This document shows, in pieces, positions 33,560 through 41,739 of a stretch of DNA of 64,000 bases. A program made the position numbers and the translations under genes. Under the pieces are notes generated by a model. The model made no database searches, had not been told where the DNA came from, and worked only from the letters and a program-made list of their open reading frames with translations. The first letter of the stretch is position 1; each line of letters starts with the position of its first letter. Location: assembly GCA_045226015.1 (NCBI GenBank), contig JBGVBY010000013.1:186001-250000 (forward strand), read 5' to 3'. This stretch comes from UBA2450 sp045226015 (GTDB taxonomy: Bacteria > Bacillota_I > Bacilli_A > RFN20 > CAG-826).

Positions 33560-34837
33560 ATGTTTATCGATCGAGCTGTTATTGAAGTTAGAAGTGGTAA
33601 AGGTGGCGATGGCGCTATCGCCTTTAGACGTGAAAAATACATTCCTAAAGGTGGCCCTGCCGGAGGCAATGGCGGCCGTGGTGCTTCGGTTATCCTAAGA
33701 GCTAACAGCAAGATCAACACTCTATTTAATTTCCGCCACTCAAAATGCTTCATCGGTTTAGATGGAGAAAAGGGCGGAATCAAGAATCAATATGGACGTC
33801 ATAGCGATGATGTTTATGTCGATGTCCCTGTTGGAACAGTGGTCTATGAAGAAGAAGGACACAAATATATCGCTGATTTATCCACTGATGGTATGACTGT
33901 TAGAGTCGCTAAAGGTGGAAGGGGTGGAAGAGGCAACACATGTTTTAAAAGTTCCACCAATAGAGTTCCTCGTATCGCTGAAAATGGTGAACCTGGAGAA
34001 AGAAAAAGATTAATTTTAGAACTAAAATTACTTGCTGATGTTGGACTTGTTGGTTTTCCAAGCGTTGGTAAATCAACACTTTTATCAGTCGTTAGTAGCG
34101 CTAAACCAGAAATTGCTGATTATCCATTCACAACTATTATTCCTAATCTAGGTGTGGTTAACGTTGATAAAGGCAGAAATTTTGTTATGGCGGACCTTCC
34201 AGGAATTATCGAAGGTGCTCATCAAGGCAAGGGATTAGGACTACAATTCCTAAGACACATCGAGAGATGCAGAGTTATTGTCCACGTAATTGATATGGGT
34301 AACTCGGGTAGAGATCCTTATGAAGATTACAAGATTATTACCAAAGAGCTCAAGGAATATGGGTTTGGATTATCCAAACGTCCAGTAATCTATGTTGCCA
34401 GCAAAATGGATGAAGAAGGCAGTGAAGAACGTCTTAAGGCCTTTGAAAAGAAATCTAAATTAAAATGTATTAAGACTTCTGCATTAACTGACGAAGGCAT
34501 TAAAGAATTAGTCTTTAAGTGTGCGGAAACTCTTGAAAACACACCTAAGTTCCCACTTGTTGACGAAGAAGAACAAGTTATGGAAGGAAAAATCTACACA
34601 CTTCCTGAAGAAGAAAAAGAGTTTGAGATTAAGCATCCAAATCTTCACACCTGGGAAATTACCGGAGATAAAATTATTAAATTTTATAGAATGACCAACA
34701 TTTCCACAGATGATGGAATGATGAAGCTATTAACAAGGCTTAGAAAGCTAAGAATCGATGATAAATTAGAAGAATTAGGAGCTCAAGACGGAGATACAGT
34801 TGTTCTCGATGATTTCGTCTTTGAGTACTATCAATAA
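33560..34837 (+). CDS. obg: Obg/CgtA family GTPase
   Basis: A 425-residue protein. The glycine-rich Obg fold (1-158) starts MFIDRAVIEVRSGKGGDGAIAFRREKYIPKGGP. The GTPase domain has G1 GFPSVGKST, the switch II DLPGIIEGAHQGKGLG, and G4 SKMD. An OCT domain is at the C-terminus (about 345-425). It acts in 50S assembly and links to the stringent response. The ATG at 33560 lies 8 bp after TATAAT (33546-33551) and has no ribosome site, so the mRNA is probably leaderless. It starts the obg-nadE-small peptide-ruvAB run. Confidence 0.97.
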   Translation: MFIDRAVIEVRSGKGGDGAIAFRREKYIPKGGPAGGNGGRGASVILRANSKINTLFNFRHSKCFIGLDGEKGGIKNQYGRHSDDVYVDVPVGTVVYEEEGHKYIADLSTDGMTVRVAKGGRGGRGNTCFKSSTNRVPRIAENGEPGERKRLILELKLLADVGLVGFPSVGKSTLLSVVSSAKPEIADYPFTTIIPNLGVVNVDKGRNFVMADLPGIIEGAHQGKGLGLQFLRHIERCRVIVHVIDMGNSGRDPYEDYKIITKELKEYGFGLSKRPVIYVASKMDEEGSEERLKAFEKKSKLKCIKTSALTDEGIKELVFKCAETLENTPKFPLVDEEEQVMEGKIYTLPEEEKEFEIKHPNLHTWEITGDKIIKFYRMTNISTDDGMMKLLTRLRKLRIDDKLEELGAQDGDTVVLDDFVFEYYQ

Positions 34838-34839
34838 GT

Positions 34840-35577
34840 ATGGAATTAAAAGAGTATTTGAAAGTCATTGAAAAATTCGTGAGTGATTATCTTGAAAGCA
34901 CTCATATGAAGCAATATGTTTTGGGTCTTTCTGGTGGAGTTGATTCCTCTTTAGTAGCGGCAATTTGTAAAAACGCTGTTGGTAAAGACAAATTAACTTG
35001 CATCATGATTCCAATCGATTCTAATCCTGATGATTTAAAAGATGCCTTAGATTTAGCAAAACAACTAGATTTAAATTATCTCATCATTGATGGTTCTAAT
35101 AGTTTCCATGAAACAGTTAATCAATTCAAGGAACAAGGCATTGAATTAGATAGAGGCACTCTTTCTAACTTAAAAGTTAGAATTAGAATGACCATTTTAT
35201 ACGCATATGCTCAAAAGGTTTCAGGCCTAGTTATTGGCACTGATAATAAAGATGAAAGATATACCGGTTATTTCACTAAATACGGTGACGGCGGAGTTGA
35301 TCTACTACCAATCGTCCATTTAGTTAAACGTGAAGTAGTGGAAGCTTGTAAGATTTACGGTATCAGCGACCGCTTAGCGGAACGTACTCCATCAGCAGGC
35401 CTATTTGAAGGACAAACAGATGAAACTGAAATGGGTGTCAAATACGAAGATTTAGATAAATATCTATTAGGTGGAGAAATTGACATAAAATCAAAAGAAA
35501 GAATCGAGTATCTCCATCGCATAAGCGAACATAAACGTGTAGATATACCTACACCTGAAGAGTTTAAAAGAGACTAA
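34840..35577 (+). CDS. nadE: NH3-dependent NAD+ synthetase
   Basis: A 245-residue protein of the ammonia-using NadE class, with no glutaminase domain. The PP-loop LGLSGGVDSSLVAAIC binds ATP, and GTDNKDERYTGYFTKYGDGGVDLLPI plus the KDEL-like end segment complete the deamido-NAD site. It converts nicotinate adenine dinucleotide to NAD+. The pathway's adenylyltransferase, nadD, is also in this window at 58.7-59.8 kb. It starts 2 bp after obg. Confidence 0.96.
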   Translation: MELKEYLKVIEKFVSDYLESTHMKQYVLGLSGGVDSSLVAAICKNAVGKDKLTCIMIPIDSNPDDLKDALDLAKQLDLNYLIIDGSNSFHETVNQFKEQGIELDRGTLSNLKVRIRMTILYAYAQKVSGLVIGTDNKDERYTGYFTKYGDGGVDLLPIVHLVKREVVEACKIYGISDRLAERTPSAGLFEGQTDETEMGVKYEDLDKYLLGGEIDIKSKERIEYLHRISEHKRVDIPTPEEFKRD

Positions 35578-35669
35578 TGAAAAACAAGACTGATTACGTA
35601 CTATATTCAGGACTAATAGCAGCAGTTATTGGAGTTATTATTCTAGTCCTATTTATATTTATAAATTAA
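35577..35669 (+). CDS. 30-residue single-helix membrane peptide
   Basis: The frame begins at the ATG overlapping the nadE stop codon (TAATG) and codes for 30 residues: a short polar start (MKNKTDYVLYSG) and one hydrophobic helix (about 12-29) rich in I, V, L and F, ending in Asn. No family recognised. Translational coupling to nadE and a clean space before the AAGGAGG site of ruvA make it plausible as a real gene, but length alone cannot prove it. Confidence 0.45.
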   Translation: MKNKTDYVLYSGLIAAVIGVIILVLFIFIN

Positions 35670-35679
35670 GGAGGCCAAC

Positions 35680-36228
35680 ATGATTTATTTTTTAAGAGGT
35701 AAAGTGAGTGAAATTAACGAAGATAATGTCATCATCGATGTTCACGATGTTGGCTATCAAGTTTTAGTAAGTAGAACCGACTCCTATAAACTTAACGAAG
35801 ATGTTTTAGTGTACACATATAACGTTGTTAGAGAAGATGAGAATTATCTCATCGGTTTTAAAGATGTCGAAGAAAAGAATGTCTTTTTATCATTAATAAA
35901 AGTTAAGGGATTAGGTCCAAAAACTGTCATTAATGCATTAAGCGGAACTACACCTAATGATGTAATTAACGCAATTGCGAGTAATAACGTTGCATATTTA
36001 AAGAAGCTTCCAGGATTAGGCGCTAAGGCTGCCGGACAAATCATCCTTGATTTAAAAGGAGAACTAACTGGATCAAAAGGCAATCCAAAACAATACGAGG
36101 AAGTCTATGAAGCATTAAAGTCTTTAGGCTTTAAAGGTGCTGCAATCGATAGAGTTTTAGCTACAATCAATGAACCAGGAGCAACAAACGAAGATATATT
36201 ACGCATTGCTCTTAAGAGGTTGAAATAG
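35680..36228 (+). CDS. ruvA: Holliday junction branch migration protein RuvA
   Basis: A 182-residue protein with an N-terminal OB fold (MIYFLRGKVSEINEDNVIIDVHDVGYQV) and the double helix-hairpin-helix (FLSLIKVKGLGPKTVINALSG, AYLKKLPGLGAKAAGQIILDLKGEL). A C-terminal RuvB-binding helix bundle ends the protein. The tetramer holds the junction while RuvB pumps DNA. Ribosome site AAGGAGG. ruvB follows 3 bp later. Confidence 0.97.
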   Translation: MIYFLRGKVSEINEDNVIIDVHDVGYQVLVSRTDSYKLNEDVLVYTYNVVREDENYLIGFKDVEEKNVFLSLIKVKGLGPKTVINALSGTTPNDVINAIASNNVAYLKKLPGLGAKAAGQIILDLKGELTGSKGNPKQYEEVYEALKSLGFKGAAIDRVLATINEPGATNEDILRIALKRLK

Positions 36229-36231
36229 TGT

Positions 36232-37236
36232 ATGAGTAGGTTATTAGACGCTAAACCTAATGTCAGCGAAGAGAGTTTTGATACGTCTCTTAGACCACTT
36301 ACTCTAAAAGAGTATGTCGGTCAATCAGATTTAAAAGAGAATCTCAAAGTTTTTATCGGCGCTGCACTACATAGAAACGAACCATTAGACCACGTTCTTT
36401 TATATGGCCCACCAGGACTAGGAAAGACTACACTCGCACACGTTATTGCTCATGAAATGGGTGCAAATATTAAAGTCATTACTGGGACTACAATTGAAAA
36501 AACTGGTGATCTAGCCGCAATATTATCTGAGCTTGAACCAGGAGATGTGTTATTTATCGATGAGATTCATCGTCTTCCTAGAGTAGTGGAAGAGTCGCTT
36601 TATTCCGCAATGGAAGATTTCCGTTTCGATATCGTTATCAATAGAGATACAAGTTCTAAATCTCTCAGCATTAATTTGCCTCCATTCACCTTAATTGGAG
36701 CAACAACAAGAGCAGGTGACTTAAGCGCACCTCTTAGAGCGAGGTTTGGAATCGTTGAAAAACTTAATTTTTATACAATTGATGAGATAAAAGATATTGT
36801 TAAAAGAACATCAAGAGTGTTAGGAACTGATATCGACGAAAAAGGCCAATTAGAAATTGCGAAGAGGTCACGTGGAACCCCTAGAATTGCTAATAGATTA
36901 TTTAAAAGAGTTAGAGACTTTGCTAACTACGCTCACAAAGATTCTATTGAATATGAAGATGCAATTAATGCATTAAATGCATTAAAAGTAGATTCAATTG
37001 GTCTAGATGATGTTGATATCCGCTACTTAAGAACTTTAATTGAAAGATTTAAAGGCGGACCAGTTGGTTTAGAAGCTCTTGCTAACGCAATTGGAGAAGA
37101 AATCATGAACCTAGAAGACGTTTACGAACCATATCTATTACAAATTGGTTTTATTGATCGTACGCCTAGGGGAAGAGTGGCTCGAGATGTAGCCTATAAA
37201 CATCTAAAAATCACATATCAACAAACACTCTTGTAG
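36232..37236 (+). CDS. ruvB: Holliday junction helicase RuvB
   Basis: A 334-residue AAA+ motor: Walker A GPPGLGKTT, Walker B LFIDEIHRLPRVVEE, sensor IGATTRAGDLSAPLRARFG, and a winged helix at the C-terminus (FIDRTPRGRVARDVAYKHL). It forms hexamers on both arms of the RuvA-bound junction. No RuvC-type resolvase is visible in this window; Firmicutes use RecU instead. Confidence 0.98.
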   Translation: MSRLLDAKPNVSEESFDTSLRPLTLKEYVGQSDLKENLKVFIGAALHRNEPLDHVLLYGPPGLGKTTLAHVIAHEMGANIKVITGTTIEKTGDLAAILSELEPGDVLFIDEIHRLPRVVEESLYSAMEDFRFDIVINRDTSSKSLSINLPPFTLIGATTRAGDLSAPLRARFGIVEKLNFYTIDEIKDIVKRTSRVLGTDIDEKGQLEIAKRSRGTPRIANRLFKRVRDFANYAHKDSIEYEDAINALNALKVDSIGLDDVDIRYLRTLIERFKGGPVGLEALANAIGEEIMNLEDVYEPYLLQIGFIDRTPRGRVARDVAYKHLKITYQQTLL

Positions 37237-37360
37237 TGTATTTTTAAGTAATAAAAATATCGCGTACGTATATAAATGTGTTGAATAATGCGCGCGAGTA
37301 GAGTATTTTAGAACATGTACGTTTTATAAAAATTTATAAAAACATCGGAGGTATTAACAA
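37237..37360 (+). promoter_or_regulatory. secDF upstream region with unusual GC-rich motifs
   Basis: This 124-bp gap holds ATCGCGTACG (about 37259-37268) and TGCGCGCGAG (about 37289-37298), striking in such AT-rich sequence, and ACATGTACGT closer to the gene. GTACGT words occur in both flanks and could pair. The region ends in CGGAGG for secDF. No terminator is obvious after ruvB, and the motifs may be operators or part of a structured leader. Confidence 0.3.
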
Positions 37361-40018
37361 ATGAGAAGATTATGGGCATATATCCTAATAGCATTTACTG
37401 CCTTAGTTACAGTTTTTGCGTTAGGTCCTTCTTTTGCTAAGAAAATTACAAGTAACGCGGAATTTGAAAGACGTCGTCAATTCACATTCCAATTAACTCA
37501 AAAGGAAACAGATGATCCTGCTAAACTAGATTCCTATAGCGCCTCAAAAATGGCAAAAACTATGGAAGCACGTTTACTCGCTTCTGGAATTACTTCCTAC
37601 AACATTTCCACTAGTGGAAATAGTGAATCAAGCGATATCGTTACAGTCGATTTCCACACTGATAGCGATAACTATGAAGACATCGTTACATACCTCACCT
37701 TCGATGGTTCTTTTGCCCTTATGAACAAAAAGAATACTGTTGTTCCTGAAGCAGACTTCCGTGCCGGAGATGCTTATATCAAAGAAGCAGCAGTTAACGA
37801 ATATCCAACCGTTATTCTTCCAGTTTCAACTGCATCTTCCTTATGGGAATCCTTAATCGATGACGCTGCTGAAACAGATGAAGACGGAAATGAAACCAAA
37901 AACATCTACTTAATTTATAACTACATCGATGGTGAAAACTATCAAACATTAAACGAACAAAACAAATGGAATGAGAAAGATAGAATCTTCCTTACATTTG
38001 ATTATTCTAAGAACTTTGATGCAACAAATAGTTACTTTTATTATCAACAAGGTTACATTGATTCAAATGGTAACGGAGTTGCTGACGCTAACGAAGTTAA
38101 AGCCGCATTTAATAAGGCAAACTACTTATTAAATTTATTTAATGCTTCCGAATTAGACTATGAAGTCACATGTATCAAAGGCTTAACTAGTGAAACAACC
38201 GTTTGGTTAGACGCTAGTGTCGAAAAGATTTATAGCGCTGGTAAACTCGTTTGGAATGCAACCTTGACCGCTTTAGTGGCAGGCATTGTTATTACAACCT
38301 TATTACTTGCTGTCTTCTATCGTTTAGGTGCATTAAGTTCCTTAACTGCTTCTTTACTCACTGTCTTCTTATCATTCGTGTTCATGGTTAACGCTGGTAT
38401 GGAATATGGAGTTATCGCTATTGCAGCATTAGTAGCAGTCGGAATTATCTCCTTGGTCTCCAATATAATTTATTTAAATAAATTAAAAGAAGATGCTTAT
38501 CGTGGTCATACTTTAAAGAAAGCTAATACTGAAGCTAGTAAAAAGAGTTTATTACCAATCATTGATATCAACTTAGTTGGTGTTGTTGTTGGTGTTATGT
38601 GTTACTTATTAGCAGGTACTGCATTTAGAGCCTTTGGCGCTATCTTAGGTATTGGATCATTAATTTCATTAATTATTAACACTCTTGGCTTTAAAGGCCT
38701 TATGTGGTTAGCCACAAATACCACAAAACTCTCTGGTAAATACGAAGCGTTTGGAATTAATTCTGCAAACGTTCCAAATCACATGGCAGAAGAAAAACAA
38801 AGATTCTTCGGTGCTTATGCTGATAAAGATTTCACCAAGAAGAAAAAACCAGTTGGTATTTTAGCAGGTGGATTATTTGTTTTAGCTATCGTTGGAGTTC
38901 TTGTTGGAGCTTCCTTAAAAGGTGGAATCACCAAATCTGAAGCAAGCAAAACTTCTAAGAGCCAAATCTATGTCACAAATAGATATGACGATTCTAAGAA
39001 GTCCACTGATGATGTCTTAAACAGCAATACATTAAAGAGCGATGTCTTAGACAAAATCATGGTTTATTCTGGTGTTGACGAAGAAAACAAAGATGTCTAT
39101 AAACCATTGACTGACTATGTCAATATCTTTGATGACGAAGGAAACGTTACAAATTATGATAACTTTACCGTTTCTGATTCTGTTACAGAAGAAGGCACTG
39201 GCACAGTTTATTACACAACTAACTACTATGTAGTTGATCTTAAAGGTAGTAGTGGCATTAGTTTAAGCACTAAAGCATACTTCTTACCTTATAGTGCTGA
39301 GACTGCTGAAGATTTATCTACAGTTCTTAAACATTTTGCTGAAGAAAACCCATTTGATCTTTCTATTAAGACAACTGTTACTTATGTTCCAGCTTCAACA
39401 ATTGAATGGGGCAAAGTTGTATTAGCAAGTTCAATCTCTGTTTTAATCCTTACAGTTTATTTAATGATTAGATATCGCTTATCTAGAGGCTTAACAAGTA
39501 TTGTTTTCCCTGTTTTAAGTGGTGCAATCACCTTAGGTATTCTCATGTTACTTAATATCTTGGGATTATCAATCCCACTAACCGTTATGGCGGCTTTACC
39601 AATCGTTGTCATTCTCTCTTATGCATTCATGATTTCACTTATGAATAGAGAAAGAGAAATGGTGATTGATGATAAGAGTAGAGACATAACTCTAGAACAC
39701 CGTCAAGAACTCTCAGTCAAAGCAACAGGTGTTGCCCTAACACAAATCTTTGCCTGTGCAGTTATTGGAGTCTATTTATTAATCAACTTCTTTGGATTCG
39801 GATTAGCAGTAAGCTCTTATACATATTTAATTGCTATCATCGGCTCCTTAGTGGCGTTAGGATTCATTATTGTCCTATTCATGCCAATCGCTAACTTCTT
39901 CTATGGTTTATTTGGCAAAATCAACTTTGACTTCAAGCCAAGAAAGAAAAATAAAAAGACAGTGGTTAAAAAATCTGCCGAACCAGAAGAAGCTGTCTTT
40001 ATCGGAATTAACGATTAA
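37361..40018 (+). CDS. secDF: SecDF-like protein translocase accessory subunit, degenerate
   Basis: An 885-residue RND-type protein with SecD (1-450) and SecF (about 490-885) halves fused, longer than the usual 740-760. Each half has one N-terminal helix, an extracytoplasmic domain, and a bundle of about five helices. In active SecDF the fourth helices of the two halves carry conserved aspartates in GMAVDANVLI-like and NDTVVVFDRIRE-like motifs. Here the equivalent stretches read ISLVSNIIYLNKLKED and SYAFMISLMNRERE, with valine and phenylalanine in place of the aspartates by my alignment. Proton-driven function is therefore doubtful. SecDF helps SecYEG export proteins. CGGAGG precedes the ATG. 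Confidence 0.8.
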   Translation: MRRLWAYILIAFTALVTVFALGPSFAKKITSNAEFERRRQFTFQLTQKETDDPAKLDSYSASKMAKTMEARLLASGITSYNISTSGNSESSDIVTVDFHTDSDNYEDIVTYLTFDGSFALMNKKNTVVPEADFRAGDAYIKEAAVNEYPTVILPVSTASSLWESLIDDAAETDEDGNETKNIYLIYNYIDGENYQTLNEQNKWNEKDRIFLTFDYSKNFDATNSYFYYQQGYIDSNGNGVADANEVKAAFNKANYLLNLFNASELDYEVTCIKGLTSETTVWLDASVEKIYSAGKLVWNATLTALVAGIVITTLLLAVFYRLGALSSLTASLLTVFLSFVFMVNAGMEYGVIAIAALVAVGIISLVSNIIYLNKLKEDAYRGHTLKKANTEASKKSLLPIIDINLVGVVVGVMCYLLAGTAFRAFGAILGIGSLISLIINTLGFKGLMWLATNTTKLSGKYEAFGINSANVPNHMAEEKQRFFGAYADKDFTKKKKPVGILAGGLFVLAIVGVLVGASLKGGITKSEASKTSKSQIYVTNRYDDSKKSTDDVLNSNTLKSDVLDKIMVYSGVDEENKDVYKPLTDYVNIFDDEGNVTNYDNFTVSDSVTEEGTGTVYYTTNYYVVDLKGSSGISLSTKAYFLPYSAETAEDLSTVLKHFAEENPFDLSIKTTVTYVPASTIEWGKVVLASSISVLILTVYLMIRYRLSRGLTSIVFPVLSGAITLGILMLLNILGLSIPLTVMAALPIVVILSYAFMISLMNREREMVIDDKSRDITLEHRQELSVKATGVALTQIFACAVIGVYLLINFFGFGLAVSSYTYLIAIIGSLVALGFIIVLFMPIANFFYGLFGKINFDFKPRKKNKKTVVKKSAEPEEAVFIGIND

Positions 40019-40026
40019 TTTCATTT

Positions 40027-40052
40027 GCTACACATTCATGTGTAGCTTTTTT
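40027..40052 (+). terminator. Rho-independent terminator
   Basis: GCTACACA-TTCA-TGTGTAGC perfect hairpin followed by six Ts, after secDF. Confidence 0.93.
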
Positions 40053-40057
40053 AAATT

Positions 40058-41617
40058 ATGAACAAATCACTATTAGAACGACTATTAGATTTTTATCACA
40101 TCTCTTATGATGAATATTTAAGTTTGACTGCGCCTACTAGTCTATTAACTTTTAAAGGCGATCATTCTTTTAAAGATGTGAATAAAGCTATCGACTTAGT
40201 TAAAGAATCAATCGCTAATAATGAGAAGATCATTGTCTATGGTGATTACGACGCAGACGGAGTAATGGGAACTAGCATTTTAGTGAAGATGTTTTCCTAT
40301 CTAAACTATGTCGTCGATTATTATTTGCCTAACCGTTATAACGATGGTTATGGCTTAAATTTAGAACACGCAAAAGAATATGTTCAAAAGGGGTATAACT
40401 TAGTGATTACCGTTGATAACGGTATAACAGCTTTTGAACCTATTGAATATTTGAAAAACAACGGCGTTAAGGTTCTAGTATTGGACCATCATCAAGCCTT
40501 AGATCATTTACCAATAGCGGATGCGATTTGTCACCCACTTATTTCTGAATTTGGTAATACAACTTCTAGTGGGGCCTTTACAGCCTTTATTTATTCAATT
40601 TCACTACTTAATCGTATTGATAAATATTTAGCCACCTTGGCCGCTTTTTCAGTTATTAGCGACATGATGCCTTTGCACGAATATAACCGAAATCTCTTAA
40701 GAGCGGTTTTTAAGGATTATGAACCAGGCGAATTTAAAGCCTTAGACTTATTAGCAGATCATGAAAAATTAGACGAGCAACTCATCGGAATGAAGGTTGC
40801 CCCTAGAATTAACTCGATCGGACGTCTTTGTGAGGATGAATCCATTAACGAAATAGTGAAATTTTTCGTCACTGATGATGAAAACTTTATTTTAAACTAC
40901 TTTTCTCATATTCTAGAGACAAATGAACAAAGAAAATTGTTCTCAAAAACTGAAATAGATGAATCAGGAATCGATCACAAATTATCTACTATTGTAATTA
41001 AAGGTGATTTTAAAGAAGGAATTATCGGTTTAGTAGCTAATTCACTCATGAATAAATACAACAAACCGACAGTGGTGTTTGCTAAAACTTTAGACGGTAA
41101 TCTTAAAGGAAGCGCTAGAGCTCCAGAAGGCTACAATTTAGTGAAAGCATTTGAAGACGCTAGTGAAATTCTTTTAACCGCTGGAGGACATAGTAACGCA
41201 GCGGGATGCTCTATTAAAGAAAGTTATTTTGAAAAGTTTAAAAACATCTTTGATGTTTCAATATCTAAAAATCCAATAGAAATCGTCAAACACGAATACA
41301 TCGATATCAAACTCAACGAACTCAGTTTCGAAAATGAAGCATTAGTTAAATCTTTCTCACCTTTTGGAGAAGGTTGGCAAGCACCAAATTTCAGATTAAG
41401 GCACTTAAAAGTTGATGCTTTAACAAAATCGCGCGATCACAAGCATATCATTACAACTTTAGGCAATAGTCTTAAACTTGTGTTCTTTAATTTCCCAAAT
41501 GATTTTATCGAGAACAAATCGTATGTCGATGTTATCGGAACATTTAGCAAAAAATCCTATAAAGGTTATAACTATATCGAATTCATGTGTACTAAATTTT
41601 TAGACACTGAAGATTAA
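40058..41617 (+). CDS. recJ: Single-stranded-DNA exonuclease RecJ (DHH family)
   Basis: A 519-residue DHH phosphoesterase: IIVYGDYDADGVMGTS (motif I), VLDHHQALDHLP (motif III, the DHH), MKVAPRINSIGRL, and the DHHA1 block LTAGGHSNAAGCSI. A C-terminal OB-like domain follows. RecJ digests 5' ends of ssDNA in recombination and mismatch repair. It is shorter than most Firmicutes RecJ (about 570-780) because it lacks the extra C-terminal domain. It starts right after the secDF terminator with little ribosome site. Confidence 0.9.
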   Translation: MNKSLLERLLDFYHISYDEYLSLTAPTSLLTFKGDHSFKDVNKAIDLVKESIANNEKIIVYGDYDADGVMGTSILVKMFSYLNYVVDYYLPNRYNDGYGLNLEHAKEYVQKGYNLVITVDNGITAFEPIEYLKNNGVKVLVLDHHQALDHLPIADAICHPLISEFGNTTSSGAFTAFIYSISLLNRIDKYLATLAAFSVISDMMPLHEYNRNLLRAVFKDYEPGEFKALDLLADHEKLDEQLIGMKVAPRINSIGRLCEDESINEIVKFFVTDDENFILNYFSHILETNEQRKLFSKTEIDESGIDHKLSTIVIKGDFKEGIIGLVANSLMNKYNKPTVVFAKTLDGNLKGSARAPEGYNLVKAFEDASEILLTAGGHSNAAGCSIKESYFEKFKNIFDVSISKNPIEIVKHEYIDIKLNELSFENEALVKSFSPFGEGWQAPNFRLRHLKVDALTKSRDHKHIITTLGNSLKLVFFNFPNDFIENKSYVDVIGTFSKKSYKGYNYIEFMCTKFLDTED

Positions 41618-41651
41618 ACTACATTTTCAATTCAATCATATTACGAAAATG

Positions 41652-41684
41652 CAAAATTATTGGAATATATAATTTTGTTTTTTT
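41652..41684 (+). terminator. Rho-independent terminator after recJ
   Basis: CAAAATTAT pairs with ATAATTTTG (41652-41660 with 41669-41677) and is followed by seven Ts. Confidence 0.75.
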
Positions 41685-41739
41685 ATTTTCGTTTCTTTAT
41701 TGCTTTAATAAAGTAATAAATGAGACTAAAATTATCAGT

